DNA from: Spirilliplanes yamanashiensis
GTDB taxonomy: Bacteria > Actinomycetota > Actinomycetes > Mycobacteriales > Micromonosporaceae
Assembly (NCBI RefSeq): GCF_016863475.1
Contig: NZ_BOOY01000018.1
Span: 1 to 64,000 of the forward strand
Reading direction: 5' to 3'
DNA: 64,000 bases
A program made the position numbers and the translations under genes. Numbering within the stretch: position 1 is the first letter of the stretch; each line of letters begins with the position of its first letter. Of this stretch, positions 51,707 to 59,561 are shown piece after piece. The notes beneath the pieces are model-generated. The model searched no databases. It had not been told where the DNA came from and saw only the letters and a list, made by a program, of their open reading frames with translations.

Positions 51707-52506
51707 GGGCGGTGCTCGGCAGCGTGTTCTCGAAGGCCCTGCGCGATCAGCGTCGGGCGCTGATCGGATGGAGCACCGGGGTCGCCCTGCTGGTGCTGCT
51801 GATGGCGGCACTGTGGCCGTCGGTCCGCGACATGCCGGACCTCTCCGAGTTCATCGCCGGCTACCCGGAGCCCATGCGGGAGCTGTTCCGCATGGAGGAC
51901 TTCGCCACCGGGACCGGTTTCCTCAACGCGGAGCTGTTCAGTTCGATCCTGCCGATCCTCTTCATCGTCTTCGCCATCGGCCGCGGCGCGCGGGCCGTCG
52001 CCGGCGAGGAGGAGTCCGGAACGCTCGACGCCCTCCTCGTGACCCGCGTGACGACCACGCGCCTGGTCATGGAGCACGCCGCGGCCCTGGCGGTGACGCT
52101 CACCGCGCTCGGCGGCGTCCTCTTCGTCGCCGTGCTGGGCGGATCGGCCGCGTTCGGCATGGGTGTGTCGCCCGCCGACCTGGCCGGCGCGACGGTGGCG
52201 ACGGTGCTGCTCGGCATCGAGTTCGGCTGGCTGGCGCTGGCCGTCGGCGCGGCGACCGGCCACCGGGCCGCCGCCATCGGCGCCGCGTCGGCCGCGGCGT
52301 TCGGGGCCTACCTGCTCTACGCCGCCGGTCAGCTCGTCGACGCGGTCGGGACCTGGCAGGCGTGGTCGCCGTTCCACCAGGCCCTGGCGGACGGCCCGCT
52401 CGGCGCGGGGCTGCGCCCGGAGTACCTGCTGATGCCGCTCGCCGCAGCGGTCGCGCTCGCGGCGGCCGCCGCGGTCTTCGACCGCCGCGACATCGCGGGC
52501 CCGTGA
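51703..52506 (+). CDS. ABC-2 type permease
   Basis: A 267-residue membrane protein with about six hydrophobic segments, beginning VLGSVFSKALRDQRRALIGW and containing ELFSSILPILFIVFAIGRGA followed by AGEEESGTLDALLVTRVTTT, a block typical of ABC-2 permease subunits next to their ATPase. GTG 51703 overlaps the ATPase stop by 4 bp. It is the membrane half of the exporter. It converges on the wax ester synthase gene, 40 bp away, with a short GAGCG-GCC-CGCTC hairpin just after the stop. Confidence 0.85.
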   Translation: MRAVLGSVFSKALRDQRRALIGWSTGVALLVLLMAALWPSVRDMPDLSEFIAGYPEPMRELFRMEDFATGTGFLNAELFSSILPILFIVFAIGRGARAVAGEEESGTLDALLVTRVTTTRLVMEHAAALAVTLTALGGVLFVAVLGGSAAFGMGVSPADLAGATVATVLLGIEFGWLALAVGAATGHRAAAIGAASAAAFGAYLLYAAGQLVDAVGTWQAWSPFHQALADGPLGAGLRPEYLLMPLAAAVALAAAAAVFDRRDIAGP

Positions 52507-52546
52507 GAGCGGCCCGCTCCGGCCGGCCGTCGCCTCGGCCGTCGCC

Positions 52547-53989
52547 TCACGCGCCGCGGGAGGCGGCGGAGGGCCGGCGACGGCGGCCGGGCGGCACGCC
52601 GGGCAGCGCACGCACCTCCGTCACGATGTCGCGGGCGAACGCCTCGGCCTCCGGCACGGAGGCGGCGTCCGTGGTGACGCCGAACGACGCCTGCCCCCCG
52701 TAGGTGAAGACCGACACGCCGACGCGCATCCGGTCACCGATCGGCACGTACGGCAGGATCTCGCGGACGCGGCGGCCCGTCAGGTACAGCTGCTCGCGCG
52801 GGCCCGGCACGTTGGTGGTGACGGTGACGACGGCGCGCTGCGGGAACCGCAGGGCCGCCCGGACGCCGAAGGCGACGGCGGCGAACGGCTCACGGTCGGC
52901 GATCGCCAGCAGGGCGGCCTCGGCACGCATCTCGTCGCGGTCCCGCAGTGCCGCGATGCGCCGCCGGACGGCGGTGAGCCGGCCCACCGGGTCGGCGATC
53001 TCGACCGGGAGCTGGAGCAGCATCGAGCCGATCCGGTTGTCGATGGTGTCCTGGCCCGCGGCGCGGAGGTTCACCGGCATCATCGTCCGGACGGACCCGG
53101 CGACCGGCTCCTCCCCGCGCGCGGCGAGCAACCGGCGGAAGGCCCCGGCGACGGCGGCCAGGTAGACGTCGTTGAGGGTGGCTCCGGACGCGGCGGCGAC
53201 GGCCTTCAGGTCGGCCAGCGGGACCCGCGCCACGGCCCAGCGCCGGCTGCGCCCCAGCCGCCCGGTGAGGAACGTCGGCGCGGCGGGCGTGAACCCTTCC
53301 GCCAGGGCGGCGAGACCGCGCGCGGTGTCGCGCGCCTGACGGCCGAGCGCCCGGGGCGACCGGATCGCCCTGGCCACCCACCGGAGCTGGTCGAAGGGAA
53401 GGCGGGCGAGGTTGCCGAGCGCGTCGAGGGTGAGGTCGACGGCGTCGGTCTCCGGGGCCGGGCGCCGGCGGTCGGGCGGCGGCGCGGCGGTGTCCGCGGC
53501 GGTGGGCGCGGCGGTGTCCGCGGCGGTGTCGCAGAAGGCCCGGTAGAGCTGGTTGCCGGTGACCCCGTCGGCCATGCAGTGGTGGATCTTGGACAGCAGC
53601 GCCCAGCGGCCGCCGGCCAGGCCCTCGATGACCCAGTCCTCCCACAGCGGCCGGTCGCGGTCCAGGCGCTGCGACATGACCCGGCCCACGAGGGCGGCCA
53701 GCTCGGCGTCCCCGCCGGGCGCGGCCAGCGCGGTGCGGCGCAGATGGAAGTTCAGGTCGAAGCCGGCGTCGTCGACCCACACCGGGCGGCCCAGGTTCCA
53801 CGGCACCCGGCGCACCCGCTGCCGGTACCGCGGCACCTGGGGCAGGCGGCCGCCGATGACGGCGGCGAACTCCGCCTGGTCCGGCGGCGGCCCGTCGGCC
53901 ACGGCGATCGAGGCGATGGCGAGGGATGCGTGCGGGTCCTCGTCCTCGGCGTCGAGGAAGGACGCGTCCAACGGGCTCAGGTAGTCCAT
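52547..53989 (-). CDS. Wax ester synthase / diacylglycerol acyltransferase (WS/DGAT)
   Basis: A 480-residue protein with the catalytic HHxxxDG motif (SKIHHCMADGVTG, His 136-137, Asp 141). It starts MDYLSPLDASFLDAED, the usual N-terminus of the family, and has NFHLRRTALAAPGG, DRDRPLWEDWVIEGL and the conserved C-terminal NVPGPREQLYLTGRRV. It esterifies acyl-CoA with diacylglycerol or fatty alcohol, building storage lipid. The mycobacterial relative tgs1 belongs to the DosR regulon. ATG 53989 follows GGAGGG; island box 5 lies 57 bp upstream. Confidence 0.9.
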   Translation of the reverse strand: MDYLSPLDASFLDAEDEDPHASLAIASIAVADGPPPDQAEFAAVIGGRLPQVPRYRQRVRRVPWNLGRPVWVDDAGFDLNFHLRRTALAAPGGDAELAALVGRVMSQRLDRDRPLWEDWVIEGLAGGRWALLSKIHHCMADGVTGNQLYRAFCDTAADTAAPTAADTAAPPPDRRRPAPETDAVDLTLDALGNLARLPFDQLRWVARAIRSPRALGRQARDTARGLAALAEGFTPAAPTFLTGRLGRSRRWAVARVPLADLKAVAAASGATLNDVYLAAVAGAFRRLLAARGEEPVAGSVRTMMPVNLRAAGQDTIDNRIGSMLLQLPVEIADPVGRLTAVRRRIAALRDRDEMRAEAALLAIADREPFAAVAFGVRAALRFPQRAVVTVTTNVPGPREQLYLTGRRVREILPYVPIGDRMRVGVSVFTYGGQASFGVTTDAASVPEAEAFARDIVTEVRALPGVPPGRRRRPSAASRGA

Positions 53990-54046
53990 GTCAGCCCTCC
54001 GTTCCGCGCAGGACCAATCGTTCCGCGGCCGGAGGTCCGCGAAACA

Positions 54047-54060
54047 GGGCCGGACGTCCC
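54047..54060 (-). promoter_or_regulatory. Island box 5 (GGGCCGGACGTCCC)
   Basis: It lies in the 107-bp divergent gap between WS/DGAT (57 bp away) and the hydrolase operon (36 bp away), so it may act both ways. A looser inverted repeat (GGACCAATCGTTCC) is at 54011-54024. Confidence 0.6.
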
Positions 54061-54096
54061 GTGCCCGGCGGCGGTGGTCCGGCGCACGCTTGAACC

Positions 54097-55056
54097 GTGA
54101 CGGTGACGGTGACACGGCACGGCGACACACGGATCGCGTACACGGTGGAGGGTCCGCCCGGTGGCGAGCCGCTGCTGCTGATCATGGGCCTGGGCCTGCA
54201 GATGGACTTCTGGCCGCCGGGCTTCCGTGCGCTGCTGGCCGGGCACGGTTTCCGGGTGGCCCGGTTCGACAACCGCGACGTCGGCCTGTCGACCCACCTG
54301 AGCCACCTCGGCATGCCGTTGCCCGCGATCTACCTGACCCGCCGGTGGCACGGCTACCGCATCGACGACATGGCCGGCGACGCGCGGGCGGTGCTGGACG
54401 ACCTGGGCTGGGACTCCGCGCACGTGGTGGGCGTCTCCCTCGGCGGCATGATCGCCCAGGCGCTCGCGGGGCGGCACCCGGACCGCGTCCGCACGCTCAC
54501 CTCGATCTCCTCCACGCCGTCGCCGCTGATCGGCCGGCCGCACCCGCGCACGTGGCCGGTGCTGCTGTCCCCCGCACGGCACGACCGCGAGGCGGCCGCC
54601 CGGCACATGGTCAACGTGTTCCGGATCATCGGGTCGCCGGCGTACCCGCTCGACGAGGAGTGGCTGCGGACCGTGTCGGCCGAGAGCTTCGACCGGGCGC
54701 ACGACCCGGACGGCATCCGGCGGCAGCTCGCCGCGATCGTGTGCTCCGCCGACCGGCGGCCTCTGCTCGCCCGGCTACGGTTGCCCGCGCTGGTGGTGCA
54801 CGGTGGCGCGGACCTGCTGGTGCGGCCGTCCGGCGGCCGGGCGACGGCCGCGGCGATCCCGGGCGCCCGCCTCGTCGTCCACCCGGGGATGGGTCACGAC
54901 CTGCCGGCGCCGCTGCAGCCGGTCATCGCCGGCGCGATCGCCGGGCTGGCCGCCGGCGGCGCCGGATTCTCCATCCGTCCTCCACACCGGATGCACATCC
55001 CGCCCACCGGGACGAGAGAAGGTGCAGGGAGAGGACCGGCAGAGGAGGAGCCATGA
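54097..55056 (+). CDS. Serine alpha/beta hydrolase
   Basis: A 319-residue hydrolase. The nucleophile elbow is GVSLGGM (Ser 114); the acid is probably Asp in VVHGGADLLVRP and the base His in PGMGHDLPAP. FDNRDVGLSTHL is a block shared with many actinobacterial esterases of this type. The last 35 residues are an extra tail. GTG 54097 is the first of three in-frame GTGs, so the exact start is open. The stop overlaps the DUF2202 start (ATGA). Near the WS/DGAT gene it might act on lipid, but this is inference. Confidence 0.8.
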   Translation: MTVTVTRHGDTRIAYTVEGPPGGEPLLLIMGLGLQMDFWPPGFRALLAGHGFRVARFDNRDVGLSTHLSHLGMPLPAIYLTRRWHGYRIDDMAGDARAVLDDLGWDSAHVVGVSLGGMIAQALAGRHPDRVRTLTSISSTPSPLIGRPHPRTWPVLLSPARHDREAAARHMVNVFRIIGSPAYPLDEEWLRTVSAESFDRAHDPDGIRRQLAAIVCSADRRPLLARLRLPALVVHGGADLLVRPSGGRATAAAIPGARLVVHPGMGHDLPAPLQPVIAGAIAGLAAGGAGFSIRPPHRMHIPPTGTREGAGRGPAEEEP

Positions 55057-55790
55057 GAGCCACGACAACGCGCCGGACGGTCGGCCTGGTCGCCGCAGGC
55101 GTCATCGGCCTGGGCGGGATCGCGGTCGCGGGCCCGGCCCTGGCGGGCGCCGGCATGTTCGCCGCCACCCGCTCCGCGCCGGCCGCCCCCGGCCCGGGGA
55201 GCGGCTACGGCCACCACGGAAACGGCTACGGCCACGGCATGGGTGCCGGCATGGGCACCGGCATGGGCACCGGCATGGGTGCCGGGTACGGCATGGGCAG
55301 CGGCATGGGTGCCGGCGCCTGCCCCGGCGCCGGCGTGACCGCGCCGCAGGGCACGCTGACCGACCGGCAGAAGAGCACGCTGGCCGCGATGGCCCAGGAG
55401 GAGAAGCTCGCGCACGACCTCTACCTGGCGTTCGCCGGCCGGTACCCGCTGCCGGTGTTCGACCACATCGCCGCGGCGGAGGCCCACCACCTCGCCACGG
55501 TGCGGGCCCTGCTCGCGCGGTACGGCACGGACGACCCCACCGCCGGCCGGGCGGCCGGGACGTTCAGCGACCCGGCCGTGCAGGCGACGTACGACCGGCT
55601 GCTGGCCCGCGGCAGCGCCGGCCGGGCCGCCGCCCTGACGGTGGGCCAGGAGGTGGAGCGCACCGACATCGCCGACCTGCGCCGGGCGCTCACCGGCCTG
55701 ACCGCCCCCGACGTCACGCAGGCCTACCAGCACCTGCTGCGGGCCTCCGAGCGGCATCTGGCGGCCTTCACCGCCTGGGCGGGCCGGTGA
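55053..55790 (+). CDS. Exported DUF2202 (ferritin-like) protein with a Gly/Met-rich segment
   Basis: A 245-residue protein; AGAGGAGGA precedes ATG 55053. A signal-like head (TVGLVAAGVIGLGGIAVAGP, ALAG) suggests export. Then about 30 residues are GMGAGMGTGMG-type repeats with HH and GHG, a possible metal-binding stretch. The last 140 residues match DUF2202: QEEKLAHDLYLAF, VFDHIAAAEAHHLATVRALL, YGTDDPTAGRAAG and QEVERTDIADLRRAL. The Glu/His pattern is that of a ferritin-like four-helix bundle, though diiron binding is not proven. It is translationally coupled to the hydrolase and followed by DUF302. Confidence 0.85.
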   Translation: MRATTTRRTVGLVAAGVIGLGGIAVAGPALAGAGMFAATRSAPAAPGPGSGYGHHGNGYGHGMGAGMGTGMGTGMGAGYGMGSGMGAGACPGAGVTAPQGTLTDRQKSTLAAMAQEEKLAHDLYLAFAGRYPLPVFDHIAAAEAHHLATVRALLARYGTDDPTAGRAAGTFSDPAVQATYDRLLARGSAGRAAALTVGQEVERTDIADLRRALTGLTAPDVTQAYQHLLRASERHLAAFTAWAGR

Positions 55791-55799
55791 CGGACGGAT

Positions 55800-55817
55800 C
55801 CGGGGGACTCCCCCCGG
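55800..55817 (+). terminator. Hairpin CCGGGGG-ACTC-CCCCCGG in the leader of the DUF302 gene
   Basis: A 7-bp all-GC stem with a 4-base loop, 10 bp after the DUF2202 stop and 30 bp before the DUF302 ATG. There is no T run. It could attenuate transcription or protect the message; a full stop is unlikely in what looks like one operon. Confidence 0.35.
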
Positions 55818-55846
55818 GCCACTGCGAGGGGAAGGTGACGACGGCG

Positions 55847-56239
55847 ATGACGTACGCGATGACGGTGCACGTGGCGGGTCCGTTCGAGGACACCGTCGAG
55901 CGGGTCCGCGACGCGCTGCGGGAGCAGGGTTTCGGCGTGCTGACCGAGATCGACGTGCAGGCGACGCTCCGCGACAAGCTGGGCGTGGCCGTGGACGAGT
56001 ACCTCATCCTCGGCGCCTGCAATCCGCCGCTGGCGCACCTGGCACTCGGCATCGACCCGGAGATCGGCCTGCTGTTGCCGTGCAACGTCGTGGTGCGCGG
56101 CGGCAGCCCCGGCACGACGCTGGTCCAGGCACTCGATCCGCAGACGATGGTGAGCGTCAGCGGGCGGCCGGCGCTCGCGGCGGTGGCCGACGAGGCGGCG
56201 GCCCGGCTGCGGGCGGCACTGGCCACCCTGGAGGGGTGA
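55847..56239 (+). CDS. DUF302 domain protein
   Basis: A 130-residue protein that is a single DUF302 fold: EDTVERVRDALREQGFGVLT, EIDVQATLRDKLGV, YLILGACNPPLAHLAL and IGLLLPCNVVVRG. The Cys residues in GACNP and LPCNV are conserved in the family, whose role is unknown. ATG 55847 is chosen; GTG 55835 or GTG 55787 are possible starts, the latter overlapping the previous stop. It is the third gene of the hydrolase-DUF2202-DUF302 unit. Its 3' end overlaps the convergent histidine kinase gene by 83 bp. Confidence 0.8.
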   Translation: MTYAMTVHVAGPFEDTVERVRDALREQGFGVLTEIDVQATLRDKLGVAVDEYLILGACNPPLAHLALGIDPEIGLLLPCNVVVRGGSPGTTLVQALDPQTMVSVSGRPALAAVADEAAARLRAALATLEG

Positions 56240-57581
56240 GCGCCCGCGCCGCGAGCGGCAGGCGGACGGTGATGACGGTGCCCGAGCCCTCGCGGGAGGC
56301 GGCGGTCACCGTCCCGCCGTGCGCGCCGATCAGCTCCCGGACGACCGCCAGCCCGATGCCCGAGCCGGCGACGTCCCGGCTGTTGCCGCCGCGCCGGAGC
56401 CGGTCGAAGACGTGCGGCAGGTCGTCGGCGGCGATGCCCGGACCGGTGTCCGCGACCTCCAGGACCACGCCGGCGCCCTCGGTGCGCCCGGCGATCGTCA
56501 ACCGGTCGCCGGGGCGGCAGTAGCGCGCCGCGTTGGTGAGCAGGTTGGCGACGCTCTGGTGCAGGCGGTCCGGGTCGGCGTGCACCGGCAGCGGCACGGG
56601 CAGGTGCGTCTCGACCCGCAGCGCGGCCGCCTCCAGGTGGGGACGCTCGGCGTCGAGCGCGGCGCGCGCCACCTGGGCCAGATCGGTGTCGACCGGACGC
56701 AGCGACAGCGCCGCCGACTCCGCGGCGGACAGGTCCGCCAGATCGGCGACGACGCGGCCGAGGCGGAGGGTCTGGTCGTGCAGGGCGCCCAGCCGTTCGG
56801 CGTCCGCGGGCCGCAGGCCGTCACGGAGCTCCTCCAGCCCGGCCTGCAGCGCGGCGAGCGGGGTCCGCAGTTCGTGGGCGACGTCCGCGGCGAGCCGGCG
56901 GCGCACCGTGTCGGAGCGGACCACCTCGTCGGCCATCGCGTCGAAGGCGTGCAGCACCTCGCCGAGCTCCCCGGGCGCGCCCGCGCCGGTCCGGGCGCCG
57001 CGTTCCCCCGCGGTGAAGCGCCGGGCCGTGGCGGCCGCCCGGACCAGGGGCCGCGCGAGCCGCCGGGTCACGAATCCGCTGACCAGCAGCGCGGCCAGCA
57101 GGGCCGCCGCGGCCGCGGCGGCCACCCAGGACCAGGCGATGTCCCGGGCGGGCGTGGCACCCGCCGGGAAGCTCACCCGGACGGCGCCGACCCGGGTGCC
57201 GGAGACCTCGACCGGGGCGGTCCGGGTGTGTGCGGACATCGCCGCCCGCATGCCCCGGCCGCCCATGCCCCGGCCCGGCCACACCGTCGCGCCCGTGTCG
57301 TCGAGGACGACGAGGTGGGCGCCCGCGGCGTCGGCGACGGCGGCCGCGCGACCCAGATCGGCTCCGGCCCACCCACCGGCGCCGGTGTACGCGGCGGCCG
57401 CCGCGGCGGCCGCCCTGCCGGCGATGCGCTGCTGCTCCGCGCGCATCGCCCCGGACACCCCGCGGTCGGTGGCGATCAGGGCGGCGACGGTGAGCACGAC
57501 CACCGACGAGAGCGCGACGAGCAGGAACGCCGCCAGCAGCCGCCGGCCGAGCGGGCTTCGCAGGACGCCCGGCTCACGCAT
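56157..57581 (-). CDS. Sensor histidine kinase (HAMP type)
   Basis: A 474-residue kinase with two membrane segments (about 14-36 and 152-172) around an extracytoplasmic domain of about 110 residues, which has a Gly/Met-rich GRGMGGRGMRAAM loop. After HAMP (about 172-225) comes the H box ADVAHELRTPLAAL (His 236), the N box HQSVANLLTNAARY, and the G boxes VADTGPGIAADD and GSGIGLAVVREL. The Pro/Arg tail after LPLAAR is extra and lies in the overlap with the DUF302 gene. It is coupled to the response regulator by an 8-bp overlap. Confidence 0.9.
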   Translation of the reverse strand: MREPGVLRSPLGRRLLAAFLLVALSSVVVLTVAALIATDRGVSGAMRAEQQRIAGRAAAAAAAAYTGAGGWAGADLGRAAAVADAAGAHLVVLDDTGATVWPGRGMGGRGMRAAMSAHTRTAPVEVSGTRVGAVRVSFPAGATPARDIAWSWVAAAAAAALLAALLVSGFVTRRLARPLVRAAATARRFTAGERGARTGAGAPGELGEVLHAFDAMADEVVRSDTVRRRLAADVAHELRTPLAALQAGLEELRDGLRPADAERLGALHDQTLRLGRVVADLADLSAAESAALSLRPVDTDLAQVARAALDAERPHLEAAALRVETHLPVPLPVHADPDRLHQSVANLLTNAARYCRPGDRLTIAGRTEGAGVVLEVADTGPGIAADDLPHVFDRLRRGGNSRDVAGSGIGLAVVRELIGAHGGTVTAASREGSGTVITVRLPLAARALTPPGWPVPPAAGPPPRRPPPRAPAAR

Positions 57582-58266
57582 CGCGGGACCAGCCGAGCCG
57601 GTACCCGACGCCGAGCACGGTCTCCACGATGTGCGCGGCCTCGGGGCCCAGCTTGTGCCGCAGGTTCTTCACGTGCGAGTCGATCGTGCGTTCGTAGCCG
57701 GCGAACTCGTACCCGCGGATCCGGTTGACCAGCTCGAACCGGGAGAACACCCGGCCGGGCGCCGAGCACAGCGCGGTCAGCAGACCCCACTCCGTGGGGG
57801 TCAGGTCGAGCAGGGCGCCGTCGAGGCGGGCCTCGTGGCGCGCCTCGTCGATCAGTAGCCGGCCCGCCCCGTAACCGGTCACCGCCGGCCGGGCCGGGCC
57901 GGCGCGCGAGCGGTGCAGCACCGCCTCCACCCGCAGCACCAGCTCGGTCGGGCTGAACGGCTTGGTCACGTAGTCGTCGGCGCCGCGCCGGAGGCCGTCG
58001 ACCCGGTCCTCCACGGCGCTCCGCGCCGTCAGCACGACGACGGGCACCTCGCCGCCGTCGCGCGCGGCGGCCAGCACCTCCAGCCCGTCGATGTCGGGCA
58101 GGCCCAGGTCGAGCACCATCGCCGCCGGGCGGGTGGTCTCCAGCAGGCGCAGGGCCTGCGCGCCCGAACCGGTGGTGTGCACGGCGTGCCCCGCCCGCTC
58201 CAGGTAGCGGCGCACGAGCTCGCGCAGCTCGCGGTCGTCCTCGACGACCAGCACCGGGCCTGCCAT
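57574..58266 (-). CDS. OmpR/PhoB-family response regulator
   Basis: A 230-residue regulator with receiver residues Asp 10-11 (VVEDDRE), phospho-acceptor Asp 53 (MVLDLGLPDIDG), Thr 80 and Lys 102 (YVTKPFSPTE). A winged helix follows with LLDLTPTEWGLLTALCSAPG, YERTIDSHVKNLRHKLG and ETVLGVGYRLGW. ATG 58266 follows GGAGGAGG. It is first in the pair with the kinase; island box 6 is 35 bp upstream. It is an OmpR-type protein, not NarL-type like DosR, so it is not an obvious DosR orthologue. Confidence 0.9.
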   Translation of the reverse strand: MAGPVLVVEDDRELRELVRRYLERAGHAVHTTGSGAQALRLLETTRPAAMVLDLGLPDIDGLEVLAAARDGGEVPVVVLTARSAVEDRVDGLRRGADDYVTKPFSPTELVLRVEAVLHRSRAGPARPAVTGYGAGRLLIDEARHEARLDGALLDLTPTEWGLLTALCSAPGRVFSRFELVNRIRGYEFAGYERTIDSHVKNLRHKLGPEAAHIVETVLGVGYRLGWSRDA

Positions 58267-58301
58267 CCCCCCAGCCTCCTCCGCCGGTCCGGCGGCGGTC
58301 A

Positions 58302-58315
58302 GGGCCGGACGGCCC
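58302..58315 (-). promoter_or_regulatory. Island box 6 (GGGCCGGACGGCCC)
   Basis: Inverted repeat 35 bp before the response-regulator start, the same distance as boxes 1 and 3. Further GC palindromes follow in the 238-bp divergent gap: GGTCCGGGCCGGCCC at 58363 and GGGCCC-T-GGGCCC at 58409-58421, before the gene at 58505. Confidence 0.55.
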
Positions 58316-58504
58316 CCTCGTCCGGGGTATTGCCGGGTTACCGGGGCGGGCACCCCGGCCCTGGTCCGGGCCGGCCCCGGCCTGCCAGCATGGGAGTGTC
58401 GGACGATCGGGCCCTGGGCCCAGCCCCGGTGAGCCGTACCACCGTCGATCTGAGCGCTCGCCGCAGTGCTCGTCCGCGGTACGGACCCTGGAAGGGAGAT
58501 CGCC

Positions 58505-59503
58505 GTGCAGCGACCCCGAGTCATCATCAGCGTCATCGCCGCCGCCGTCCTCGCCACGGCCGCGGCCGCGACGGCCGGCGCGCCGCCCGCCGTCGCGGGA
58601 GCCGGAGCCGGAGCCGGAGCCGGCGGCCTCGTCGGCACGGTCCGCGACACCTGCGGCGTCCCCGTGCGCGACGCCACGATCGTGGTGTACCCGTCGGACC
58701 TGTCCGGCTCCGAGGTCGCCCGGACGAGCACCGGCACCGCCGGCCGGTTCCGCGTGCCCGCGCTGGAGGCGGGCAGCTACACGATCCTCATCGATCGGGA
58801 CGGCTGGTCCGAGTGGGCCCCCGGCCGGATCACCGACCCCGCCGGGGCGACCACCTACCGGGTCGTCGCGGGGCACACCACGAGGGCGAACAGTGTCGTC
58901 ACGGCGGCCGGCGTCATCGCCGGGCGGGTCACCGCCCCGCACGGCGGGCCGGCCGGGGGCATCCGTGTCACCGTGGAGGGCCCGAGCGCGTCGGCGTGGG
59001 ACACCGTCACCGCCGCCGGCGGCACGTACTCGATGAGCCTGCCGCCCGGCACCGGATACACGGTCAGCTTCACCAACGGCGAGCTGACCCAGTACTCGCC
59101 GCGCACCCTCGACCGGGCGCAGGCCCGGCAGTACACGGTGACATCCGGCCGCGTCACCCGCGTCAGTGAGCGGTTGCTGCCGCCCGCGGTGCTCACCGGC
59201 CGGCTCGTCGACGAGTCCGGCAACCCCGTCGCCGGCGCCCAGGTCGGCGTCTCCATCGCCGCCACGGCGGGCTTCGCGTCGGCCACCACCGGCCCGGACG
59301 GCCGCTACCGGCTCGACACCATGCCACCCGGCGACGTCACGATCCTCTTCACCACCCCGGACGGCCGCGAGCAGTGGGCCCACCAGAAGACCTCCTCCGA
59401 CCAGGCCGACCTGTTCACCCTCGCACTCGGCACGATCACCACGGTCGACGAGACCCTCCTGCCGCTCACGTCGCCGGCACTCCGGGGGCGCGGGGCGGCG
59501 TAG
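58505..59503 (+). CDS. Exported protein with carboxypeptidase-regulatory-like repeats
   Basis: A 332-residue exported protein; GTG 58505 follows AAGGGAGA. The leader has VIISVIAAAVLATAAAATAG and cleavage near AVAGA. Three beta-sandwich units of about 90 residues follow: GLVGTVRDTCGVPVRDATIV, VIAGRVTAPHGGPAGGIRVT and VLTGRLVDESGNPVAGAQVG, each with a GxYxLxxLPPG-like strand (LEAGSYTI, LPPGTGYTV, MPPGDVTIL). These are carboxypeptidase-regulatory/CnaB-like folds used as spacers or for adhesion. There is no catalytic domain or anchor. Function unknown. Confidence 0.8.
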   Translation: MQRPRVIISVIAAAVLATAAAATAGAPPAVAGAGAGAGAGGLVGTVRDTCGVPVRDATIVVYPSDLSGSEVARTSTGTAGRFRVPALEAGSYTILIDRDGWSEWAPGRITDPAGATTYRVVAGHTTRANSVVTAAGVIAGRVTAPHGGPAGGIRVTVEGPSASAWDTVTAAGGTYSMSLPPGTGYTVSFTNGELTQYSPRTLDRAQARQYTVTSGRVTRVSERLLPPAVLTGRLVDESGNPVAGAQVGVSIAATAGFASATTGPDGRYRLDTMPPGDVTILFTTPDGREQWAHQKTSSDQADLFTLALGTITTVDETLLPLTSPALRGRGAA

Positions 59504-59519
59504 GCCCGCGCCCCCCGGA
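59481..59519 (+). terminator. Strong GC hairpin over the stop codon
   Basis: TCCGGGGGCGCGGG pairs with CCCGCGCCCCCCGGA (one bulged base) around a 10-base loop that contains the TAG of the exported repeat protein. It has no T tract, as is common for actinobacterial terminators. Confidence 0.5.
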
Positions 59520-59561
59520 AATCGGCTGGACGCCGGTGCCGGGATCGGCCATGGTCGCCCG

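Noticed and set aside
46093-52506. A 2,137-codon plus-strand frame
   Set aside because: It crosses several well-supported minus-strand genes. Only its last 267 codons, the ABC permease, are real.
52507-52546. Terminator between the ABC permease and WS/DGAT genes
   Set aside because: The GAGCG-GCC-CGCTC stem is only 5 bp and has no T run; too weak to call.
57574-58266. Response regulator as the DosR/DevR orthologue
   Set aside because: Its output domain is an OmpR-type winged helix, whereas DosR has a NarL/LuxR-type helix-turn-helix.
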